From Paenibacillus sp. BJ-4 (GTDB taxonomy: Bacteria > Bacillota > Bacilli > Paenibacillales > Paenibacillaceae), in assembly GCF_020404765.1 (NCBI RefSeq), contig NZ_JAIVEM010000005.1, positions 1 to 64,000 of the forward strand: 64,000 nt of DNA. The letters are read 5' to 3'. The notes under the pieces are model-generated. The model did not search any database and was not told the DNA's origin. It saw only the letters and a list, made by a program, of their open reading frames with translations. Of this stretch, positions 18,241 to 29,917 are shown piece after piece. Made by a program: the position numbers and the translations under genes. How positions within the stretch are numbered: the stretch's first letter is position 1; every line of letters begins with the position of its first letter.

Positions 18241-20463
18241 ATGAATTTCAAGAAGTGGACCATGCTCACCGCGCTTGCGGTAGCTCAGGTGGCCGCAGTA
18301 GCCCCTGTAGGAGCAGAAGCAGCAACAACGACCGTTCAATCTACCGATTCGGTTAGCGGACAGCAGGCTCAGGCCAATGTCGCAGAATCCGGCGTTCAGA
18401 ATAGCATCGGAGGTCAAGATAGCACGGGAACATCAAACGACACGACAACACCTGATAATACAGGCGTGACCAATGATCCATTGTCTGGTTTGCCTACGGG
18501 TACAACCAACGGATCGAACGTATCCAGTGATGTATATGGTGGGGATGGAACGATTACCAATCCTGGTGGCTCTCCAACATCCATGGCTGCAAATCAATTG
18601 ATTTTGTATTTGAACAGCGCAAAAATGGAACAGAATGGACAGGTGTACACAGCGACTCAGCCCATGACAGTCAAGAATGGCGTTTCCTATGTAGCTATCC
18701 GTTCACTTGTCAGCCGCGTCGGATTACAGTTTAGTTATGACACTGCTACCAAAGAAACTGTAATCACCCAGGGAACAAACGTGCTGCGCTTCAAGACGGA
18801 CAGCAAGGTTTACACCGTTAACGGTGAAGCTAGACAAATGAAGGGTCCGGCTTTCCAACAAAAGAACGTTTTTATGGTCCCATTGACCTCAATTACACAG
18901 GCCTTAAATATTCCTTATACTGTGAATAATACGACTAAACAGGTTATTATGGATTTGAATCAAAAACCCAAAGCTTCCTTCACAGTTCAGCAAAAAGATA
19001 TCTACGCGGGCGAAACCCAGGTTACGTATTTGACGAAGGAATCTTCTCCTACAGGTCTTCCGATTGTGAATCAACGTTGGGAAGGCAAGCAGGACGTATT
19101 TCAGGAGCCAGGTACATATGTAGTTACCTATTCCGTTCTTGACTCCGCAGGGAACTGGAGTGATCCATATTCTGTTACGATTACGGTAAGACCGCCGAAT
19201 CAGCCGCCAGTGGCTCTGTTTACAACTGACAAAAAAGAATACAAGATGGGTGAAAAAATCACCATCACGGATTTGAGTACAGATGATGAAAATGCGATCA
19301 CCAAGCGTGATTGGGTGAACAAGAAACTGGCGTTTTTCGAGCCAGGTGACGTGACTATCACGCTGACCGTAACTGACAAGCATGGTGCAACAAGTAATGT
19401 AAGCCAAACGATTAAAATTACGAATGAATTGCTATACAAGGAAGATGATTTCAACAAAATCTTTACTCCTTATGGCGATAAATATAGTGTAGATGGTAGT
19501 CAGATACCTACTATGGCTACTATTCCAGTGACCAGTACGTCTGCCCCACGTCTTCTGATCCGTGCTAACAGTCCAGAACGGGTATTCCAGGATGGTATCG
19601 TGTATCAGGAAACGGGATCAGGCAGTACGCGCATACTTGTCCATCACGTGAATGAAACGGGCAGAGATGTGAAAATGTACGTTATTGCAACCAACAATAA
19701 TATTACGGCTGCCAATCTGAACGTCGAAAATTCCGGTTTTGCCGGACCTTCTGAGTTTGCAACGGCTGCAGGTAAAATTTCGATTCAGCGTTACTTTCAA
19801 TCCATGCAGGATGGAAGCAAACGTTCCAGCACAGTTCTGAATCCGGGCGAAAGCCGCATTATTTTACAGGATTTGAATGCGCAAAAAATTAAGCAAAAAC
19901 AGGTCATTTCTCTCTTATCTGACTTGTATACGGATCAACCTATTCAATACACGGTTGTTGTGTTAGATGCAAATGTAGATCCGTTGACTGCGCTGCCTAC
20001 TTTGGCAAAACTGCCTAAGGATGGCATTCATAACCGTGGAACGTATGCGAATTCGGATGTTACGCTTCAATATACGGAAGAGGTTGGTAAAACAGCTCAG
20101 CGTATTGTTCTTGGCGATAATAAAGTAGACCCGAACCTGCTTGGCACAGACGGTCTAGACGGCTCTTCTGCTTCCAATGCCGGTAACTTTGGTGTTGTAT
20201 ATAAAGTTAAACTGGATCATGTAGCGCCGTATTCCCTGATTGCTTTCAATCCACGCGGTGGTGAATATGCCGGCTATGCGATGGTAAACAATCAGGTTGT
20301 GGGGATCCCAACGAATGGCTCCGTACAGGCTCCGAATGAAATGAGTGTGCTGTATCGTACGGGTCATATTGAGGAAAGTGTAGAGATGTATTTCACTGCA
20401 GCAGCAGGAAGTAACCTGCCAGTTTCCGTGGTCGTTATGCCATTGCCAGCTATTAAAAACTAA
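18241..20463 (+). CDS. Secreted stalk-domain protein with PKD-like domains
   Basis: A 740-residue exported protein. Residues 1-27 are a Sec signal peptide ending near GAEA. A Ser/Thr/Gly-rich linker runs to about 115. A copper-amine-oxidase-N-type 'stalk' domain covers about 118-240, with repeated PLxS/R and 'VNG' strands. Two beta-sandwich PKD-like domains cover about 241-320 and 325-400, the second starting PPVALFTTDKKEY. The remaining 340 residues are unassigned but beta-rich. The ATG at 18241 follows AGAAGGAGA. Such proteins are common on Paenibacillus surfaces and probably bind cell wall or polysaccharide; no enzymatic motif is seen. It is monocistronic. Confidence 0.82.
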   Translation: MNFKKWTMLTALAVAQVAAVAPVGAEAATTTVQSTDSVSGQQAQANVAESGVQNSIGGQDSTGTSNDTTTPDNTGVTNDPLSGLPTGTTNGSNVSSDVYGGDGTITNPGGSPTSMAANQLILYLNSAKMEQNGQVYTATQPMTVKNGVSYVAIRSLVSRVGLQFSYDTATKETVITQGTNVLRFKTDSKVYTVNGEARQMKGPAFQQKNVFMVPLTSITQALNIPYTVNNTTKQVIMDLNQKPKASFTVQQKDIYAGETQVTYLTKESSPTGLPIVNQRWEGKQDVFQEPGTYVVTYSVLDSAGNWSDPYSVTITVRPPNQPPVALFTTDKKEYKMGEKITITDLSTDDENAITKRDWVNKKLAFFEPGDVTITLTVTDKHGATSNVSQTIKITNELLYKEDDFNKIFTPYGDKYSVDGSQIPTMATIPVTSTSAPRLLIRANSPERVFQDGIVYQETGSGSTRILVHHVNETGRDVKMYVIATNNNITAANLNVENSGFAGPSEFATAAGKISIQRYFQSMQDGSKRSSTVLNPGESRIILQDLNAQKIKQKQVISLLSDLYTDQPIQYTVVVLDANVDPLTALPTLAKLPKDGIHNRGTYANSDVTLQYTEEVGKTAQRIVLGDNKVDPNLLGTDGLDGSSASNAGNFGVVYKVKLDHVAPYSLIAFNPRGGEYAGYAMVNNQVVGIPTNGSVQAPNEMSVLYRTGHIEESVEMYFTAAAGSNLPVSVVVMPLPAIKN

Positions 20464-20549
20464 TATGAAATAACCGGTGCTGTTCACCGGCTTAGACCAC
20501 TTGAGTCCATCATTCACCGTTTAAAAGTCAGATGTCACTTGCAGAATAT

Positions 20550-20602
20550 AGACGTTCTCCTGCTGCGGAATCGTTTGCAGTCATGGAGAACGTCTTTTTC
20601 TT
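20550..20602 (+). terminator. Terminator upstream of zur
   Basis: AGACGTTCTCC (20550-20560) pairs perfectly with GGAGAACGTCT (20585-20595), with an inner CTGC/GCAG, followed by TTTTTC. Confidence 0.82.
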
Positions 20603-20718
20603 ATTTACAGGTGCGAATACCTCTTATAATATTGACTTTAATCGTGGTATAATAAATAGATGCAAGCCTAAGCCTGCATCAGAAAGCCTGAAACTACAGA
20701 CAGGGGAGGGTGAAACGC

Positions 20719-21210
20719 ATGCTGACAAAGGATGAAATCATCTCAACAATGTCCGCTCAAGGGCTGCGTATTACAGATCAGCGCAAGACGCTGGCCACGT
20801 TATTTTCCGAGAATGAAGGGTATTTGTCTCCCAAAGACGTTTATGAATATATGGGTAAAAAATATAGTGGACTCAGCTTTGATACGGTTTATCGTAATCT
20901 ACGTGTAATGCAGGAGTTGGGTGTGCTTGAGCAGGTATCTTTTGAGGATGGAATGAAGTTCAAGGTAAGCTGTAATGAGCACCATCATCACCATCATATG
21001 ATTTGCTTGAGCTGTCAAAAAACTTTACCGATTTCTTTTTGCCCAATGCAGATGACGGATACAACGGATCAGTTCCAAATCGTTGAGCACAAATTTGAAA
21101 TTTTCGGTTATTGCAAAGATTGCCAACAAAAAAACGGGCATAATGAGAGTAATTCTGATGGAGGATTCAGACAGACGAGCAGTCACACTCACAGCCACGG
21201 GGGCTATTAA
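20719..21210 (+). CDS. zur: Fur-family regulator, Zur-like
   Basis: A 163-residue metal-dependent repressor. Residues 1-85 are the winged helix ([14 protein letters not shown], then [19 protein letters not shown]). The dimerisation domain has two CxxC pairs, CLSC and CKDC, for structural zinc, and a run of six His before the first pair. The C-terminus adds a His-rich SHTHSHGGY tail. His content suggests zinc rather than iron, so Zur is preferred over Fur or PerR. ATG 20719 follows GGGGAGGGTG. yidD follows with a one-base gap. No zinc transporter genes adjoin it, and no Zur box was recognised. Confidence 0.82.
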   Translation: MLTKDEIISTMSAQGLRITDQRKTLATLFSENEGYLSPKDVYEYMGKKYSGLSFDTVYRNLRVMQELGVLEQVSFEDGMKFKVSCNEHHHHHHMICLSCQKTLPISFCPMQMTDTTDQFQIVEHKFEIFGYCKDCQQKNGHNESNSDGGFRQTSSHTHSHGGY

Positions 21211-21211
21211 A

Positions 21212-21508
21212 ATGAAAATCACCACACGCAGAGTGGTTCAGGCTCCGATTAAGTTTTATCGTTCCTATATTTCACCGTTAAAGCCTGCTACCTGCCGGTT
21301 TTATCCAACATGCTCGGCGTATGCGTTGGAGGCGGTAGAGGTGCATGGTGCGCTTAAAGGCTCATGGCTAGCCGCCAAGCGTATAGCCAAGTGCCATCCC
21401 TTTCATCCGGGCGGGGTAGATTTGGTTCCACCTGTCCAAAAACGGTTGGATAAATCCGGTGAAGACCGGTTGGTTGACCGTGATGAGAAGGTGCTGGGAA
21501 GGGGCTGA
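21212..21508 (+). CDS. yidD: Membrane protein insertion efficiency factor YidD
   Basis: A 98-residue amphipathic protein that helps YidC/Sec insert membrane proteins. The signature is complete: [20 protein letters not shown] near 16-35, [18 protein letters not shown], and [13 protein letters not shown], with the three conserved Cys. The C-terminal 30 residues are extra and charged. ATG 21212 begins one base after the zur stop, with GGGGG upstream, so translation is probably coupled to zur. In most genomes yidD sits beside rpmH-rnpA-yidC; here it has moved next to a Fur-family gene, an arrangement seen in Bacillales. Confidence 0.93.
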   Translation: MKITTRRVVQAPIKFYRSYISPLKPATCRFYPTCSAYALEAVEVHGALKGSWLAAKRIAKCHPFHPGGVDLVPPVQKRLDKSGEDRLVDRDEKVLGRG

Positions 21509-21565
21509 CTTGACATCGCTGCGTGGATTTGGTTATATTTTGGTTAATATTGTTTTCCTATGAAG

Positions 21566-23947
<2,382 letters not shown>

Positions 23948-23961
23948 AATTAATAGCGTAT

Positions 23962-23995
23962 GTCCGGGCGGCTTTATGCCCGGGCCTGCGCTTTT
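23962..23995 (+). terminator. Terminator after metG
   Basis: GTCCGGGC (23962-23969) pairs with GCCCGGGC (23978-23985); a short spacer and TTTTT follow. Confidence 0.65.
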
Positions 23996-24090
23996 TGGCT
24001 TGCATCATATTTTGCTCCCTCCTCACGTATGTTGTAGTAAATAGGGCTTGTTTGACCGTGTTTACTTAAGACAGGTAGGAGGATATGAAG

Positions 24091-24807
24091 ATGACGGATG
24101 TTAACGCCGGGTTGGCGATCATAGCCGGGCTGGTTTCTTTTTTTTCACCGTGCTGTTTGCCACTGTATCCCTCTTATTTATCGTATATGACGGGGATGTC
24201 GGCCCATGAACTGGCTGAAGGACGGCATAAGGCAGAGGTACGTTACCGTACGATGGGACACACGCTTGCTTTTGTACTGGGTTTTTCGGTCGTTTTTTAT
24301 TCACTCGGTGCAAGCGTCGGGTTGCTTGGAGAATGGTTTGGAAATTATGGGGATACGCTAAGAGTGTTAGCGGGGGTGCTAATTTTAATCATGGGTCTGG
24401 TGTCACTTGGTGTGGTGCGTCCTTTGATCTTAATGAGGGAGCATAAGCTTCGTTGGACATGGAAGCCTGCCGGTTATGCCGGTTCCTTTGTGATCGGAAT
24501 TGGATTTGCGGCAGGCTGGTCTCCCTGTATTGGTCCCATGCTAACGGCTATTATCGCATTGGCGGCAGTTGAGCATCATACCTGGTTCAAGCTGATTACA
24601 GGCTACGCGCTTGGCTTTGCGATTCCTTTTTTTGCATTGGCTTTGCTGGCAGGTTCTGTTCGGCTATCCTCTCGTTATACCTCAATCATTATCAAAACAG
24701 GCGGCATACTGCTTGTTATCACTGGTATTTTGCTGGTGACCGATCATATGACGGATATAACGCTGTTTTTACAGCGTATTACCCCGGATTGGATGCTGAT
24801 TATGTGA
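24091..24807 (+). CDS. ccdA: Cytochrome c biogenesis / thiol-electron transfer protein CcdA
   Basis: A 238-residue DsbD-type membrane protein with six predicted helices. It passes electrons across the membrane to extracytoplasmic thioredoxins such as ResA or the spore-specific StoA. Conserved redox cysteines are in SPCCLP (residues 20-24, with an extra Cys) and WSPCIGP (Cys146). The ATG at 24091 has AGGAGG eight bases upstream; ATG 24085 is too close to it. The 3' end overlaps splB, which is convergent, by 8 bp. No cytochrome or ResBC genes lie nearby, so the partner is unknown; a role in spore cortex formation through StoA is possible. Confidence 0.9.
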   Translation: MTDVNAGLAIIAGLVSFFSPCCLPLYPSYLSYMTGMSAHELAEGRHKAEVRYRTMGHTLAFVLGFSVVFYSLGASVGLLGEWFGNYGDTLRVLAGVLILIMGLVSLGVVRPLILMREHKLRWTWKPAGYAGSFVIGIGFAAGWSPCIGPMLTAIIALAAVEHHTWFKLITGYALGFAIPFFALALLAGSVRLSSRYTSIIIKTGGILLVITGILLVTDHMTDITLFLQRITPDWMLIM

Positions 24808-25864
24808 AATACTCAATACGGCTTAATGGGAAATGTTCAAAAATGCGCTCTGTGATAAACTCACGCAGTGCATTTTGCTGTTCATCCGGATAAACATATT
24901 TGTTTTGTCCCCAACGACCCCATTTTTTCTTGCGCTTCTCCATGTCCATTTCGAGCTTGGTTTTCGGGTAACGTTTTTCAATCACAGCTTTGGACGTTTT
25001 GGTAAAGCGGTGCTGAATTAATTCAAACGTCAAATCTGTAGTGGCATGCTGGGGCAAAGTTTCTCCCAATCTGCGCAGCAACTCGCTATAGCCTTCTTCC
25101 CATCCGTCATACCAGATGATAGGGGCAATGATAAAGCCCAGCGGATAACCGGCTCGAGCTATTTTACCCGCTGCTTCAATCCGCTCCTCAAAACGTGAAG
25201 TGGCAGGCTCAAACTGTTTAATAACATAATCGGAATTAATGCTAAAACGGATGCGGGTATGACCATTATGCTTAATATCCAGCAAAGGATCGACATGATG
25301 ATATTTAGTAACAAAACGCAGTCGGCCATATTCCTCATCTGCCATAAAACGAATCAACTCTCCGAGTGATCCGGTGATATGCTCCAGACCAACAGGATCG
25401 GAGGTACAAGCTGCTTCAAAACGGGTGATTTCAGGGACACGTTCTTCAATATAGGCTTTAGCTGCGTTCAGAATATCGTCGGTGTTGACATACACGCGAA
25501 TATACGGTTTTGCACCCAAAGTTGTTTGTAAATAACAGTAGTGACAGTGTCCCATGCAACCAGTCGAAATGGGGATAGCGTATTCAGCTGAGGGCTTGGA
25601 CTGATCAAAGGTTAACGTTTTGCGAATGCCTACGACCAGTGTTTTTTTGGCCATTCGGTACTTTTCAACTTCAGTTTCACCCGGCAAATTGGTAATCCGG
25701 TTGTGAGAGGTGGTCATCCGATACGGAATATCCTTGGCTTTTACCCAATCCATAATACGCTGGCCCTTGGGATAATTCAGTGCGTCTGGCTCAAAAAACA
25801 CCAGATCGGGCAGAAACGGCTTCGTTCCTCTGCTTTGGACAGGAGTACGTTCAAGCGTAGACAT
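24800..25864 (-). CDS. splB: Spore photoproduct lyase
   Basis: A 354-residue radical SAM enzyme that repairs the thymine dimer 'spore photoproduct' during germination. The cluster cysteines are C103, C107 and C110 in CMGHCHYC, and Cys153 in EAACTSD corresponds to the hydrogen-donor Cys141 of B. subtilis. Length is close to SplB (342). The ATG at 25864 lies nine bases after AAAGGAG; the frame's earlier ATG at 25894 has no such site. splA is absent. Expression from a sigma-G promoter is expected, but I could not identify hexamers with confidence. Its end overlaps ccdA. Confidence 0.95.
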   Translation of the reverse strand: MSTLERTPVQSRGTKPFLPDLVFFEPDALNYPKGQRIMDWVKAKDIPYRMTTSHNRITNLPGETEVEKYRMAKKTLVVGIRKTLTFDQSKPSAEYAIPISTGCMGHCHYCYLQTTLGAKPYIRVYVNTDDILNAAKAYIEERVPEITRFEAACTSDPVGLEHITGSLGELIRFMADEEYGRLRFVTKYHHVDPLLDIKHNGHTRIRFSINSDYVIKQFEPATSRFEERIEAAGKIARAGYPLGFIIAPIIWYDGWEEGYSELLRRLGETLPQHATTDLTFELIQHRFTKTSKAVIEKRYPKTKLEMDMEKRKKKWGRWGQNKYVYPDEQQNALREFITERIFEHFPLSRIEYFT

Positions 25865-26113
25865 GGGTAACGCTCCTTTCCGAATAAAACTCAAGACTCA
25901 GGTGTCCATCATAAGCTCATGCCGCAGGATAAACGATACAGGGACGACATCACTAGTGTGTCCGGCTTAAATTGAACAAATCATGGCAATAGCTGTGAGC
26001 CAAGGTAGGAGACTTGCCAATAGACAATGATAACATGTATCATTACATATGTAGGTTTAACGCAGGAAATGAAGGCGGTAGCGCCCGTTCAATTACAGAA
26101 AAGAGGGAAGCAA

Positions 26114-26539
26114 GTGCCAACGCCAAGCATGGAAGATTATTTGGAGCGCATTTATCAGCTGATTGATGAGAAAGGCTACGCTCGTGTCTCGGATATCGCA
26201 GAGGGTCTGGAGGTTCATCCTTCGTCCGTTACCAAGATGATCCAGAAGCTGGATAAGGACGATTATCTTGTATATGAGAAATATCGGGGACTGATTTTGA
26301 CGCCCAAAGGGAAAAAGGTTGGAAAACGGTTAGTTGACCGTCACCAGCTATTGGAGCAATTTCTGGATATGATTGGGGTTGACAAGGACCTGATTTATAA
26401 AGACGTGGAAGGTATTGAGCACCATTTGAGCTGGGATTCTATCACCCGTATTGAAACATTGGTCGAATATTTCCGCCGGGATGAAGATCGTTTGCGCCAG
26501 CTTCACGATATACACAAGGAATTGAGTGGGGATTCCTAA
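26114..26539 (+). CDS. mntR: Manganese-responsive repressor MntR
   Basis: A 141-residue DtxR-family regulator that represses Mn(II) uptake genes when manganese is plentiful. The helix-turn-helix [20 protein letters not shown] and the metal-site residues (Asp near the N-terminus in MEDYLE, and the EGIEHHLSW helix) match B. subtilis MntR almost residue for residue. GTG 26114, behind AGAGGG, gives a protein starting [11 protein letters not shown]; the longer frame from 26027 adds 29 residues without a ribosome site. No mntH or mntABC is adjacent. A terminator overlaps the stop. Confidence 0.95.
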   Translation: MPTPSMEDYLERIYQLIDEKGYARVSDIAEGLEVHPSSVTKMIQKLDKDDYLVYEKYRGLILTPKGKKVGKRLVDRHQLLEQFLDMIGVDKDLIYKDVEGIEHHLSWDSITRIETLVEYFRRDEDRLRQLHDIHKELSGDS

Positions 26540-26573
26540 AAGCATTGTCCGTAAGGACAGATGCTTTTTTTAT
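26538..26573 (+). terminator. Terminator of mntR
   Basis: AGCATTGTCC (26541-26550) pairs with GGACAGATGCT (26555-26565) with one bulge; seven T residues follow. Confidence 0.85.
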
Positions 26574-26676
26574 TTGCTCTGACCGCAACAAACGCCCGGT
26601 TGTTAGCGTCTATCCATTATATAGCAGGACAAGATAGGGGTTAAAATTAACTGGGTTAGCGGAGGATTGTAACAAA

Positions 26677-28416
26677 ATGAATTGGAAGAAAATAGGGGCA
26701 TCGGCTGCTGGTTTACTCTTGGCAGTACAGACGGCCATTATGCCCGGAGTTCAAGCGGCTCCAAACGGAGATATTGAGATTATATTGGACGGGCAGTCTC
26801 TGCAAAGTGATGCGGCACCGTATATTGTACAGGGAGCCAATGTAACGATGGTTCCTTTGCGGGTGATTAGTGAGGGATTGGGCGCTCAGGTGAATTGGTC
26901 GGAATCATCTGGTATGGTAACGATTACAGCGAAGGACAAAAATATTTCGATGGAGAACGGTGGACAGAGTGCAACCGTGAATGGTAAGTCTGTTCGATTG
27001 GACGCATCTGCCCGCATGGCGAGTGGAAGAGTTATGGTGCCGCTGCGTTTTGTCGGGGAAGCGTTGGGTTTAAAAGTAGATTGGCAGGCAACAGAGCGAG
27101 TTATCACGTTGAGCAGTGGCAAAGAAGGTGTATCTACAGGTGGAAACACTTCTGCGGGAAACAACACTACTCCAGATACGTCTGCATCTGTCAATCAGGA
27201 AAGTGGAAGTAAGGATCAGGGTGTCAGCGATGCTGAGCAGGTGATTCCTGCTTCACCGTCTACCTCTACGAGCGCGGACAGTTCAAATTCTGCAAACGGA
27301 AATGTCGTTCAAGTGAAGGCTTCGACCTCCATGCGTGGAGCCTGGATTTCTACGATTAATGGAGATTGGCCTTCTTCGGCGGCCCGAAGTAGTGCCGATA
27401 AGCAAAAGCAGGAGTTTACTACAATGCTTGATGATTTGCAGGGCATGGGCATTAATGCGGTGTTCGTTCAGGTTCGTGCCAGTGGGGATGCACTCTATCC
27501 GTCCAATCTGGTTCCGTGGAGCAAATATTTGACGAACACTCAAGGTAAAAATCCGGGCTATGACCCTTTAAAATTTATGATCAGCGAATCGCATAAGCGA
27601 GGAATGGAATTTCATGCCTGGTTTAACCCGTTCCGCGCTAACTCTACAGGAACAACCAGCGGATTGGCTACAAATCATGTAGCTAACCAGCATCCAGATT
27701 GGATTGTTAAGAATGGCAGCCAGTTGTATATCAATCCGGGGATTCCTGCCGCTCGTGAGCATGTCATTTCTGCAATTATGGAAGTGGTGAACGGATACGA
27801 CATTGACGGCGTTCATTTGGACGATTATTTCTACCCTTACAGCGGAACTTTTGATGACGATGCGACCTTCAAAGCATATAATGCTAACAAAATTTCGAAC
27901 AAGGGCGACTGGCGAAGAGATAATGTGAACAGTTTTGTTCGAGACTTGGGCAAAACCATTCATGCAAGCAAGTCCAAGGTTCAATTCGGAATTAGTCCTT
28001 TCGGGGTGTGGCGCAACAAGTCCCAGGACTTAACCGGTTCAGACACAAAGGCAGGCGTTACAGCATATGATACGACTTTTGCAGATGTACGAACCTGGAT
28101 CAACAAAGGCTGGATTGATTATGTAGCTCCACAAATTTACTGGAGTATCGGTTTCCCGGCAGCGGGTTATGACAAGCTTGTCGCATGGTGGTCCAATGAG
28201 GTCAAAAATTCAGATGTTAAGCTGTATATCGGTCACTCACCATATAAAATCGGCACGCCGGAAAAGGGATGGCAAACTGCTCAAGAGCTCATTAAGCAGC
28301 TTGAACTGAACGAAAATTATAAGCAGGTCAAAGGGGATATTTACTTTAGTGCACAGCATTTGCGCAAAAATCCTTACGGACTCATTCAACTTCTTCAAAA
28401 TTATTATCAAATGTGA
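26677..28416 (+). CDS. Secreted stalk-domain glycoside hydrolase-like protein (GHL10/DUF187)
   Basis: A 579-residue exported protein. Residues 1-27 are a signal peptide. A copper-amine-oxidase-N 'stalk' region spans about 32-145 and has two related strands, VPLRVISEGLGAQVNW and VPLRFVGEALGLKVDW. A Ser/Thr-rich linker (about 150-215) leads to a GHL10 TIM barrel (about 220-579) with RGAWISTINGDWP, FHAWFNPFRAN, DGVHLDDYFYPY and FGISPFGVWRNKS. The acid Asp pair in HLDDYF is likely catalytic. B. subtilis YngK is a relative. It probably acts on cell wall or exopolysaccharide, but no substrate is established. ATG follows CGGAGGA. Confidence 0.88.
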   Translation: MNWKKIGASAAGLLLAVQTAIMPGVQAAPNGDIEIILDGQSLQSDAAPYIVQGANVTMVPLRVISEGLGAQVNWSESSGMVTITAKDKNISMENGGQSATVNGKSVRLDASARMASGRVMVPLRFVGEALGLKVDWQATERVITLSSGKEGVSTGGNTSAGNNTTPDTSASVNQESGSKDQGVSDAEQVIPASPSTSTSADSSNSANGNVVQVKASTSMRGAWISTINGDWPSSAARSSADKQKQEFTTMLDDLQGMGINAVFVQVRASGDALYPSNLVPWSKYLTNTQGKNPGYDPLKFMISESHKRGMEFHAWFNPFRANSTGTTSGLATNHVANQHPDWIVKNGSQLYINPGIPAAREHVISAIMEVVNGYDIDGVHLDDYFYPYSGTFDDDATFKAYNANKISNKGDWRRDNVNSFVRDLGKTIHASKSKVQFGISPFGVWRNKSQDLTGSDTKAGVTAYDTTFADVRTWINKGWIDYVAPQIYWSIGFPAAGYDKLVAWWSNEVKNSDVKLYIGHSPYKIGTPEKGWQTAQELIKQLELNENYKQVKGDIYFSAQHLRKNPYGLIQLLQNYYQM

Positions 28417-28447
28417 TAAAAATTGGATCAAATAGGTTCTATATAGG

Positions 28448-28507
28448 CCTCCGTTCTCATACATAAGCAGTAGAACTGCTTACTCCCAAGAGAACGGAGG
28501 TTTTTTG
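28448..28507 (+). terminator. Long terminator whose 3' arm holds the ribosome site of the next gene
   Basis: CCTCCGTTCTC (28448-28458) pairs perfectly with GAGAACGGAGG (28490-28500), with an inner AAGCAGT/ACTGCTT stem, and six T residues follow. The GGAGG at 28496-28500 is the only good ribosome site for the patatin gene starting at 28512. Confidence 0.85.
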
Positions 28508-28511
28508 ATCT

Positions 28512-29501
28512 ATGCTGATCAATGCTGTGTTCCAGGGTGGAGGGGTTAAGGGTATATCGCTGGCAGGTGCAGTTAAGGCTGCAGAAGGGCATGGAACAGT
28601 ATTCAATCGTGTAGCCGGTACATCATCAGGGGCTATTGTCGCTGCTTTATTGGCAGCTGGATACTCAGCAGATGAAATGAAAGCCGTGATAGAGAAAACC
28701 CCCTTGGTCAAGTTGTTGCGGCGTTCTCCGGTGTTTAACATCAAGTGGATTGGACCAGCTACTCGTATCTTCCTGAAAAAAGGGCTTTACTCTGGGGAAG
28801 CACTGGAACACTGGGTACGTGAGCTATTGCGGGCCAAGGGAGTGCGTACGTTCGCGGATTTGCCCCCTGGCAAGCTGCGCATTATTGCATCAGACATCAC
28901 GAATGGTCGCATTTTGGTGCTGCCTGAGGATATCAAACGTTTTGGGATCAATCCCTCTTCACTGGAGGTCGCCAAGGCCATTCGAATGAGCACAAGTATC
29001 CCCTATTTTTTTGATCCGGTGATGTTAAGACTTGATTCTGCACTTGCCAAGGGGAAAACCTTTTCCCAGCAATTTGTTTTTGTTGTTGATGGAGCTTTAC
29101 TAAGCAATCTGCCTTTGTGGCTGTTTGATGAGCCTGTGAACGAACGTGAAGCAAAAACGATTCCAACGGTAGGATTTCAGATGGTGGGCAAAACGGGGAC
29201 GGAAACCAAGGTTTCTTATATCCGGGGGCCATTGACGATGCTGCAGGCTATTTTTGATACGATGCTATCGGCACACGATGAACGATATATTGAGCAGGAG
29301 AACCGATACCGGACAATTAAAATCCCAACGTTGGGTATCCGCACCGCGCAATTCAACATTTCTCCTGAACAGAGTAATTTGTTGTATGCTTCCGGTGTGC
29401 AGGCAGGGGAAGCCTTTTTCCACAAATGGAGCATCGCATCCTATCAACAGCAGTACAGCAAGTATCAGTTGATGAAAAATACAATGTACGCCATGAAATA
29501 G
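28512..29501 (+). CDS. Patatin-like phospholipase
   Basis: A 329-residue lipid acyl hydrolase using a Ser-Asp dyad. The oxyanion hole GGGVKG is at 9-14, the nucleophile Ser38 in GTSSG (36-40), and the Asp in VVDGALLSNLP near 190. No signal peptide is seen, so it is cytoplasmic or membrane-peripheral, probably in phospholipid turnover. ATG 28512 depends on the GGAGG in the terminator stem just upstream (spacing 11). It is bounded by terminators on both sides. Most relatives in Firmicutes are uncharacterised. Confidence 0.9.
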   Translation: MLINAVFQGGGVKGISLAGAVKAAEGHGTVFNRVAGTSSGAIVAALLAAGYSADEMKAVIEKTPLVKLLRRSPVFNIKWIGPATRIFLKKGLYSGEALEHWVRELLRAKGVRTFADLPPGKLRIIASDITNGRILVLPEDIKRFGINPSSLEVAKAIRMSTSIPYFFDPVMLRLDSALAKGKTFSQQFVFVVDGALLSNLPLWLFDEPVNEREAKTIPTVGFQMVGKTGTETKVSYIRGPLTMLQAIFDTMLSAHDERYIEQENRYRTIKIPTLGIRTAQFNISPEQSNLLYASGVQAGEAFFHKWSIASYQQQYSKYQLMKNTMYAMK

Positions 29502-29506
29502 CCACT

Positions 29507-29560
29507 AAAAAGGAGCCTCTCCCCGGACATACTTCATTACACGGGGGTGGCTCCTTTATA
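29507..29560. terminator. Bidirectional terminator
   Basis: AAAAGGAGCC (29507-29516) pairs with GGCTCCTTT (29549-29557), with inner CCCCG/CGGGG pairing. It lies between convergent genes. Confidence 0.82.
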
Positions 29561-29589
29561 CTACTGCATTATAAATGATCTTTGCCTGA

Positions 29590-29910
29590 CTAATGATACT
29601 TTGGCTGCTCTTCTTCATTTTTGCCCTTAGAACCTTCAATAACATGAAAAGGGTACACTTTGCGCTTGCTCGGAGTCTGCTGCTTGCGTGAGTTGGCTGT
29701 TTTGGCCATCGTACGCGCAGAGGGCTTGATTTTGGGAGAACCGCTTCTTCGTCCCGGCAAGTATTTGTATAGCAGAAAAATAACTGTAAAAACAAGCACG
29801 GGAATCAGTAAACTCACGAGAAAGCCCAAGCTTCCTTTCCATACCATATCCACAATTCCATATGCACCTAAAGCAAGGGTAAGCCAGAAAATAACCGCAT
29901 GTCTGTTCAT
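29590..29910 (-). CDS. Small membrane protein with basic cytoplasmic tail
   Basis: A 106-residue protein with two predicted membrane helices (about 6-24 and 30-48) and a Lys/Arg/Ser-rich tail of about 55 residues. It follows yqhQ with seven bases between the yqhQ stop and this ATG, and AAAGGATG overlaps the yqhQ stop, so it is probably co-expressed with yqhQ. It is similar in size and layout to small membrane proteins annotated as hypothetical in Paenibacillus. Function unknown. Confidence 0.65.
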   Translation of the reverse strand: MNRHAVIFWLTLALGAYGIVDMVWKGSLGFLVSLLIPVLVFTVIFLLYKYLPGRRSGSPKIKPSARTMAKTANSRKQQTPSKRKVYPFHVIEGSKGKNEEEQPKYH

Positions 29911-29917
29911 CATTTAC

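Noticed and set aside
20983-21000. Run of six His codons in the Fur-family gene, like an engineered tag
   Set aside because: It is internal, just before the first zinc CxxC pair, where natural Fur/Zur proteins are His-rich.
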